From Alphaproteobacteria bacterium (lineage in GTDB: Bacteria > Pseudomonadota > Alphaproteobacteria > Micavibrionales > UBA1664): a stretch of DNA of 35,674 bases. Below are positions 30,000 to 35,674 of this stretch, in pieces. The position numbers were made by a program, and so were the translations under genes. The notes under the pieces were generated by a model that saw only the letters and a program-made list of their open reading frames with translations, searched no databases and had not been told where the DNA came from. The stretch lies in the NCBI GenBank assembly GCA_018969935.1, contig JAGWXJ010000003.1, positions 1 to 35,674 of the forward strand. Direction: 5' to 3'. Numbering within the stretch: position 1 is the first letter of the stretch; the number at the start of each line of letters is the position of its first letter.

Positions 30000-30026
30000 T
30001 TGACAGGGGGTAGAAAATATTTGTAT
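30000..30026 (+). promoter_or_regulatory. candidate sigma70 promoter for the ODC operon leader
   Basis: TTGACA at 30000-30005, with TTGTAT at 30021-30026 as a weak -10 (15-nt spacing, shorter than ideal). Confidence 0.3.
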
Positions 30027-30038
30027 CACGCCCCTAAT

Positions 30039-30057
30039 TGACTCATAATGTGAGTCA
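30039..30057. repeat. inverted repeat TGACTCA-TAATG-TGAGTCA
   Basis: Perfect 7-nt arms, 5-nt spacer, read directly. Confidence 0.9.
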
Positions 30058-30099
30058 TCACGTACGTGCCTCTGGCCTGAAATAGTGGTTTATGTAACG

Positions 30100-30364
30100 G
30101 CGTAAAACTTGGGTTGAATTGGGGACCAAGCCCCACAACTTTGAATTAGGGTTTTATGTCATGATCACTTTTACAACTGCCTGGGGCCACACGCCCCCCA
30201 TAGGAATGGAAATTGGTTCTTCCACTCACCTGATTGGGCACGGCGTGCTTTCGCACGCATCGACCCGTCGCAACGGATAAACGGTCAAGGCTTTAGAACT
30301 TCCGGCTTTTAATATGGCCGGGGGAACGAAGCCCTATCCGCTTTCCTCGATGGAGATGCGCACG
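30100..30364 (+). ncRNA. structured 5' leader, putative speF-type riboregulator of ODC
   Basis: Long leader before ODC with stems TGGGG/CCCCA (30119-30136), GGGGC/GCCCC (30183-30197), GCGTGC-TTTC-GCACGC (30243-30258), CCGGC/GCCGG (near 30302-30321), and an embedded uORF. Boundaries approximate. Confidence 0.6.
30161..30280 (+). CDS. putative 39-aa leader peptide (uORF) upstream of ODC
   Basis: ATG...TAA reads MITFTTAWGHTPPIGMEIGSSTHLIGHGVLSHASTRRNG*; AGGG 9 nt upstream; not in the supplied ORF track because of its size. Confidence 0.55.
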   Translation: MITFTTAWGHTPPIGMEIGSSTHLIGHGVLSHASTRRNG

Positions 30365-31570
30365 ATGTCAAACATCATCACCCCCCAAAGCTTTGCCAAC
30401 CGCACGCCGCGCCAAGTGGCCCTGCCCCCTCATGCCTATACGGGCGAGGTATCGGACGTTGTGCGCCAGCTGGCCCCCGTCAACCCGCTGTACATCATGT
30501 GGCCGGAACGCATTGCCGAAGCGGCAAAACAATTCCTGACCCAATTCCCCGGCGAAACGGTTTACGCAACCAAATGCAACCCAGACAAAATCGCGATCCA
30601 GACCATGTATCGCGCTGGCGTCCGCGCATTTGATGTCGCCTCCATCGGCGAGGTCCGCCTCGTCCGCAAGCTGGCCCCCAAAGCCAAGCTGTACTTCATG
30701 CACACCATCAAGTCGCCCGAGGCGATTGCCGAGGCCTACAAGGTCCACGGCGTCCGCGCCTTCGTGCTCGACAGCATGGATGAGCTTTACAAGATCATGC
30801 GCGCAACCGAACTCGCTCAGGACCTCGAGCTGTTCGTGCGCATGGCCCTGCCGAAAAACAGCAAAGCCCAGATCGACTTCTCGACCAAATTCGGGGCCCT
30901 GCCCTACGATGCAGCAGACTTGCTTAAAGCCTGCCGCCCCGTAGCCTCGCGCCTTGGCCTCTGCCTGCACGTGGGCACCCAGTGCACCGACCCTGCCGCC
31001 TACAAGCGCGCAGTGAAAGTGGCGGCGCAAGTGCTCAAGGCATCCAAAGTATCCATCGACGTCCTCGACGTTGGCGGTGGCTTCCCCGTGGAATACCCCG
31101 GCTCCCAGCCCCTGCCCCCGTTCCAGGATTTCGTGGACACCATCACGAGCGCCCTCAAGGCCCAGAAGATGGATACCATCCCCCTCATGTGCGAACCGGG
31201 CCGCGCGCTCGTGGCCAACGCCGTATCCCTCGTGGTGCGCGTGGAAGGCCGCAAGGGCAACCTGCTGCACATCAACGACGGCACCTACGGCGGCCTCTTT
31301 GACGCGGGCGCCCAAGTGCGCGCGCGTTATGCCACCAAAGTCATCTCGCGTAACGGCACCGCCCGCCGCGAGCAGGATCTCGTCCCCTACCGTTTCGCAG
31401 GCCCTACCTGCGATTCCATCGACATGATGAAAGGGCCGTTCATGCTGCCCTCCGACATCGTGGCAGGCGACTGGATTGAAATTCAGACCATGGGCGCCTA
31501 TTCTCAGGCCCTGAGGTCGAACTTCAACGATTTCGGTCACGCCGACCAAATCGTGATGAAAAAGATTTAA
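30365..31570 (+). CDS. ornithine decarboxylase (PLP fold III type)
   Basis: YATKCNPDKIAIQTMYRAGVRAFDVASIGEV (PLP Lys motif), DVLDVGGGFPVEYPG, CEPGRALVA, FAGPTCDSIDMM; SD GGAG 9 nt before the ATG at 30365. Upstream in-frame ATGs at 30314, 30350 and 30356. Confidence 0.93.
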   Translation: MSNIITPQSFANRTPRQVALPPHAYTGEVSDVVRQLAPVNPLYIMWPERIAEAAKQFLTQFPGETVYATKCNPDKIAIQTMYRAGVRAFDVASIGEVRLVRKLAPKAKLYFMHTIKSPEAIAEAYKVHGVRAFVLDSMDELYKIMRATELAQDLELFVRMALPKNSKAQIDFSTKFGALPYDAADLLKACRPVASRLGLCLHVGTQCTDPAAYKRAVKVAAQVLKASKVSIDVLDVGGGFPVEYPGSQPLPPFQDFVDTITSALKAQKMDTIPLMCEPGRALVANAVSLVVRVEGRKGNLLHINDGTYGGLFDAGAQVRARYATKVISRNGTARREQDLVPYRFAGPTCDSIDMMKGPFMLPSDIVAGDWIEIQTMGAYSQALRSNFNDFGHADQIVMKKI

Positions 31571-31580
31571 GGAGAAAAAT

Positions 31581-32807
31581 ATGGATAGCGTACTGATTAT
31601 CGGCGCCGGCGGCGCAGGTTCGGTTGTGGCCAAAAAATGCGCCATGAACCCCGATGTGTTCAAGAAAATCCACTTGGCGTCCCGTACGCTCTCGAAGTGC
31701 GAGGCCATCGCGCGCGAGTGCAAAAGCACGGTCACGACCTCGCAGGTGGACGCCGATGACACGCAACAGGTCATCAAGCTCATCGAAAAGGTGAAGCCCG
31801 ATCTGCTCATCAACATGGCCCTGCCGTATCAGGACCTCACGATCATGGATGCGTGCTTGGCAACAGGCGTCCACTACATGGACACCGCCAACTACGAACC
31901 CAAGGACGAAGCCAAGTTTTCCTACAAATGGCAGTGGCCCTACCACGACAAGTTCAAGGAAAAAGGCATCATGGGCGTGCTCGGCTGCGGCTTTGACCCC
32001 GGCATGTCCAACATCTACTGCGCCTACGCTCAAAACCAGCTGTTCGATGAAATCCATACCATCGATATCGTCGACTGCAACGCAGGTGACCACGGCCACG
32101 CCTTTGCCACCAACTTCAACCCCGAAATCAACATCCGCGAGGTAACCCAACGCGGCAAATACTGGAAAGACGGCCAGTGGATTGAAATTGATCCGCTCTC
32201 CATCGCCTGCATGGTCGATTACCCTGAAGTCGGCCCCAAAAAGTCTTACCTGATTTATCACGAGGAAGAAGAGTCTCTGGTCAAGAACATCCGTGGCCTC
32301 AAGCAAATCCGCTTCTGGATGACCTTCTCGGATAACTACATCAAGCACCTCGATGTCCTGCAAAACGTGGGCATGACCCGCATCGACCCCGTTATTTACA
32401 ACGGCGTCGAAATCATCCCGCTGCAGTTCCTCAAGGCCCTGCTGCCCGAGCCGTCATCCTTGGCTGAAAACTACACGGGCAAAACCTCCATCGGTTGCAT
32501 CTTCGAAGGCACCAAAGGCGGTAAACCCGTTAAAAAGTTCATCTACAACGTCTGCGACCACGCCAAAACGAACACCGAACTGGGCGCACAGGCCGTGTCC
32601 TACACCACGGGCGTACCAGCAGTCACGGGCGCGATGATGATGTTCAAAGGCATCTGGAAGGGTGCGGGCGTGTTCAACGTAGAACAACTGCCGCCCGAGC
32701 CGTTCATGGAAGAAGTGGCCAAACAAGGCCTGCCGTGGCACGTCAAGGACCTCGACGCCAAAACAGAAGCCGAACTCAAAGGCGCAAAAGAACTCAAAGC
32801 CGCATAA
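31581..32807 (+). CDS. carboxynorspermidine/carboxyspermidine dehydrogenase (saccharopine dehydrogenase family)
   Basis: MDSVLIIGAGGAGSVVAKKCAMNPDVFKKIHLASRTLSKCEAI, GVLGCGFDPGMSNIYCAYAQ; SD aaggag; sits between ODC and nspC. Confidence 0.92.
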   Translation: MDSVLIIGAGGAGSVVAKKCAMNPDVFKKIHLASRTLSKCEAIARECKSTVTTSQVDADDTQQVIKLIEKVKPDLLINMALPYQDLTIMDACLATGVHYMDTANYEPKDEAKFSYKWQWPYHDKFKEKGIMGVLGCGFDPGMSNIYCAYAQNQLFDEIHTIDIVDCNAGDHGHAFATNFNPEINIREVTQRGKYWKDGQWIEIDPLSIACMVDYPEVGPKKSYLIYHEEEESLVKNIRGLKQIRFWMTFSDNYIKHLDVLQNVGMTRIDPVIYNGVEIIPLQFLKALLPEPSSLAENYTGKTSIGCIFEGTKGGKPVKKFIYNVCDHAKTNTELGAQAVSYTTGVPAVTGAMMMFKGIWKGAGVFNVEQLPPEPFMEEVAKQGLPWHVKDLDAKTEAELKGAKELKAA

Positions 32808-32812
32808 GCAAA

Positions 32813-32839
32813 AATCCCCGCTACGGCGGGGATTTTTTT
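32813..32839 (+). terminator. intrinsic terminator-like hairpin inside the polyamine operon
   Basis: AATCCCCGC-TACG-GCGGGGATT followed by a T tract (ttttttt), perfect 9-bp stem. Confidence 0.9.
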
Positions 32840-34063
32840 ATGGCGCAAGCCCTAACCCCGCACTATCTTTTCAACATGAAAAACGCATCCCGCCTGCCAC
32901 TCGCAACCATGCACACACCCGCCTATGTCGCAGATGTGGCAGCCATCCGCCAGAACCTCGAACGTGCTGACAAAATCCGCAAAGGCGCTGGCTGCAAGGT
33001 GCTGCTGGCCACCAAGGCGTTTTCGTTTACCGCCCTCTTTCCCATGATGCGCGACTATCTGGACGGCACGACCGCCAGCGGCCTCTACGAAGCCAAAATG
33101 GGCGCTGATTACTTCGGCAAGGAAATCCACGTCTACGCCCCCGCCTACACCGATGCCGAACTGGAAGGATTGGCAAAGCTGACCGACCACATCTACGTGA
33201 ACTCCCCATCCCAGCTCGCACGCTACCTGCCCATCCTGAAGGGCAAGAAAATCGGCATCCGCATCAACCCCGAATATTCGCTCAGCACCGTCGGCGGCGA
33301 GCTTTACGACCCCTGCGCCCCCTGCTCGCGCTTCGGCACCCGCAAGGACCAGCTGGATGATTTGCCGTGGGAACACATCCACACCCTCCATGCCCACGTC
33401 CTGTGCGAAAGCCGTACCGCCGCGGGCACTATCGGCCTCATCGACACCCTCGATGAAAAATTCGGCGCCTACGTTAAACGCGTTAAAGCCGTGAACTTGG
33501 GTGGCGGGCACTTCTTCAACGATGCCGGTTTTGAAATCGAGCCACTAATCGCCCGCATCAAAGCCTTCCGCGAAAAATACGGCGTCGAAGTCATCCTCGA
33601 ACCCGGCGGTACGCTTGTGTATGATGCGGGTTATCTGGTTACATCCGTCATCGATGTCCACAAAAACGGCGATACGCAAATCGCCATCCTCGACAGCTCG
33701 GCTTCCTGCCACATGCCCGACATCATCGAAACCAACGGCGAATTCACGCCAGAAATTGTCGGCGCAACCCGCGACCTGATGGATGGCGCATACCCGCACC
33801 ACTACCTCATGGGCGGCAAAACCTGCATGACGGGCGACTTCATCGCAACCGCCTACGCCTTCAGGGAACCACTCAAAATCGGCGATAAAGTCGTCTTTTG
33901 CGACCAGATGCAATACAGCTTCGTCAAGGACACCACCTTCAACGGCACCCCGCTGCCCGATATGGCTGTCCTGCACGAAGACGGCCGCTACGAAGTAGTC
34001 CAGACTTACGGTTACGAAGACTTCCTCCGCCGCGTCGGCGGCCCCGTCAAAATATCAATGTAA
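32840..34063 (+). CDS. nspC: carboxynorspermidine decarboxylase
   Basis: TPAYVADVAAIRQNLERADKIRKGAGCKVLLATKAFSF, RINPEYS, HAHVLCE, VNLGGGHFFN, LEPGGTLV, YLMGGKTCMTGDFI. Start ambiguous between ATG 32840 and ATG 32876. Confidence 0.93.
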   Translation: MAQALTPHYLFNMKNASRLPLATMHTPAYVADVAAIRQNLERADKIRKGAGCKVLLATKAFSFTALFPMMRDYLDGTTASGLYEAKMGADYFGKEIHVYAPAYTDAELEGLAKLTDHIYVNSPSQLARYLPILKGKKIGIRINPEYSLSTVGGELYDPCAPCSRFGTRKDQLDDLPWEHIHTLHAHVLCESRTAAGTIGLIDTLDEKFGAYVKRVKAVNLGGGHFFNDAGFEIEPLIARIKAFREKYGVEVILEPGGTLVYDAGYLVTSVIDVHKNGDTQIAILDSSASCHMPDIIETNGEFTPEIVGATRDLMDGAYPHHYLMGGKTCMTGDFIATAYAFREPLKIGDKVVFCDQMQYSFVKDTTFNGTPLPDMAVLHEDGRYEVVQTYGYEDFLRRVGGPVKISM

Positions 34064-34555
34064 CCAGTCTTCTGATTGTAGCTTCGATAGCTCGCAGCAG
34101 GGTTGCCCGCCTAACAGCTTGTCAAAAGTAAACACGGGCGAGTTGTTGTATGCCAGCTGCGGCCATGCCGTTTGCGTAAACCCGCTGGCCTTGTAAAACT
34201 GCGCAAGGCGCGTGCCTTCAAGCTCCATCACCGTCGTCCAGATCAAAAAGCGCGAAGCCCCGCGCGCCGCTGCCTTGGCCAGCATCTCGTTCAATATGGC
34301 TTTGCCTAGCCCCTCGCCACGCCGCTCGGGCGCTAGGGCATACCAATCCATCCAGATATCGCCCGGATACTGCCTGAGGCCATAAATACCGCAGATGCCA
34401 AATGCGCCGGCTTGGTCACAAACAAGCCAGCGTTCATAGCCAACCACCTTGGCAGGGTCGGTCGTGTGGGAATCCTTTGGAAACAACGCCCTGAAAAGGC
34501 GCAGATATTCTTCCAAATTCGTGTCATTTACGCTAACAAGGCTGTAACTGCTCAT
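34055..34555 (-). CDS. GNAT family N-acetyltransferase
   Basis: MDWYALAPERRGEGLGKAILNEMLAKAAARGASRFLIWTTV...LAQFYKASGF. Confidence 0.88.
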   Translation of the reverse strand: MSSYSLVSVNDTNLEEYLRLFRALFPKDSHTTDPAKVVGYERWLVCDQAGAFGICGIYGLRQYPGDIWMDWYALAPERRGEGLGKAILNEMLAKAAARGASRFLIWTTVMELEGTRLAQFYKASGFTQTAWPQLAYNNSPVFTFDKLLGGQPCCELSKLQSEDWLH

Positions 34556-34572
34556 GTGAAGGATTTTACGCG

Positions 34573-35586
34573 ATGACCGCACAAATAACCATCCCGCCCG
34601 AGTGGGCACCGCAAAAGGCGATCTGGACCGCATGGCCCGCCAACCGCGAGGAATGGAATGACGATCTGGATACCCCGCGCCATGACGTGGCAAACCTCAT
34701 CCGTGCGCTTGCCCCCACCAACAAGGTGATGCTGCTCGTCCATGATGCCGAGGCCGAAGCCAGCGCCAAAGCAGCCCTAGGCGATGCCGCCACCTACGTA
34801 CCCGCCAAATACGGCGACATCTGGCTACGCGATACCGGCCCTATTTTTGCCAACGGCCCAGAAAACAATCACGTGGCCCTGCGCTTCAAAACCAACAGCT
34901 GGGGCGGCAAATACGACCTGCCCGATGACGCAACGGTAGGCGACACCATCGCCAACACCGCAAACAAACCCATCAAGCCCTTCCCCTTCGTGCTCGAAGG
35001 CGGCGCGGTAGACCACGATGGCAACGGCACGGTACTGACCACCAAACAAACCCTCCTCAACCCCAACCGCAACGGCTGGACAAAGGAACAAGGCGAAGCC
35101 GCGCTGAAGGAAGCCTTGGGCGCCCGCAAGGTCATCTGGATAGACGAAGGCCTGCTGAACGACCACACCGACGGCCACATCGACAACATCGCACGCTTTG
35201 TGGCGCCGCGCCGCGTCGTCTGCCAAGCCCCCGCCGATGCCGATGACCCGAATGCGCAAACGCTCAACGCCATCGCCGCCACACTGGAAGCCGCCACCGA
35301 TGCCGACGGCAATAAACTTGATGTCATCCGCATCCCCGGCGTTGGCAAGTATGTGAACCCCGAGGGCGGTATCTCCCCCGCCTCCTACATGAACTTCATC
35401 ATCGCCAACGGCGTGGTGGTTGTGCCCGTCTACGGCACCAAAACGGAAAGCGCGGCTTTGGCAGCCCTGCAAAACGTATTCCCTGACCGCAAGGTCATCG
35501 GCGTCAACTCCCGCGGCCTTCTGGGCAGCGGCGAGATGGGCGGCGGGTCCTTCCACTGCATCACCCAACAGGAGCCTGAACTATGA
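34573..35586 (+). CDS. aguA: agmatine deiminase
   Basis: PPEWAPQKAIWTAWPANREEW, YGDIWLRDTGPIF, VLEGGAVDHDGNGTVLTTKQTLLNPNRN, DEGLLNDHTDGHIDNIARFV, LGSGEMGGGSFHCITQQEP. Confidence 0.97.
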   Translation: MTAQITIPPEWAPQKAIWTAWPANREEWNDDLDTPRHDVANLIRALAPTNKVMLLVHDAEAEASAKAALGDAATYVPAKYGDIWLRDTGPIFANGPENNHVALRFKTNSWGGKYDLPDDATVGDTIANTANKPIKPFPFVLEGGAVDHDGNGTVLTTKQTLLNPNRNGWTKEQGEAALKEALGARKVIWIDEGLLNDHTDGHIDNIARFVAPRRVVCQAPADADDPNAQTLNAIAATLEAATDADGNKLDVIRIPGVGKYVNPEGGISPASYMNFIIANGVVVVPVYGTKTESAALAALQNVFPDRKVIGVNSRGLLGSGEMGGGSFHCITQQEPEL

Positions 35587-35674
35587 GAAAAACATATCTA
35601 CTTACTATACTGGCATCTACGACACTTCTTATAGCCGCTTGCACAAAAGATGCCGAAGTTGAAATTGCAAAATG
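35583..35674 (+). CDS. putative lipoprotein, truncated by the window end
   Basis: MRKTYLLTILASTTLLIAACTKDAEVEIAK: signal peptide with lipobox LIAAC; ATGA overlap with the aguA stop; no stop before the window end. Confidence 0.65.
   Translation, partial: MRKTYLLTILASTTLLIAACTKDAEVEIAK

Noticed and set aside
30156-30163. Mini-ORF ATG-TCA-TGA overlapping the uORF start
   Set aside because: Two codons with poor SD spacing (4 nt); the overlap with the 30161 ATG is noted but cannot be supported as functional.
30314-30364. ODC start at ATG 30314
   Set aside because: This places the structured leader inside the coding region; ATG 30365 has GGAG at ideal spacing and yields a typical N-terminus.
30368-31816. 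482-aa minus-strand ORF opposite ODC
   Set aside because: Antisense to a clearly conserved ornithine decarboxylase; a GC-rich shadow ORF with no recognisable motif.
1-35674. CRISPR arrays, transposases, rRNA or prophage modules
   Set aside because: Scanned for regularly spaced repeats, IS-type ORFs and structural RNA sequence; none seen.

Overview
GC-rich, gene-dense bacterial chromosomal window, most consistent with Alphaproteobacteria (inferred from gene content, not from a search). Most of it is housekeeping: tRNA-Leu, map-radC-purB, csp, ldh, a secreted cyclophilin, a GH13 alpha-glucosidase, an M16 peptidase, uvrB, a nitroreductase, lysS-fhs, comF and a DinG-like helicase. No CRISPR array, rRNA, transposase or complete mobile element was seen. 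The strongest signal is at the right end, a polyamine locus: carbon-nitrogen hydrolase, ornithine decarboxylase (ODC), carboxynorspermidine dehydrogenase, carboxynorspermidine decarboxylase, GNAT and agmatine deiminase. The ODC gene has a structured leader of about 350 nt containing an intact 39-codon upstream ORF (30161..30280), which I read as a speF-type riboregulator. Inside the same operon, an intrinsic terminator hairpin sits directly on the nspC start and buries an SD-like GGCGGGGA. Other items to check: an AT-rich ORFan directly behind purB, a very large methyltransferase fusion divergent from comF, a Cys-rich tail on a DUF465-like protein, an EcfG-like promoter match, a 50-aa Cys-containing small ORF, and several perfect inverted repeats in intergenic DNA. 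All calls come from reading the sequence and supplied ORFs; no homology search was run.
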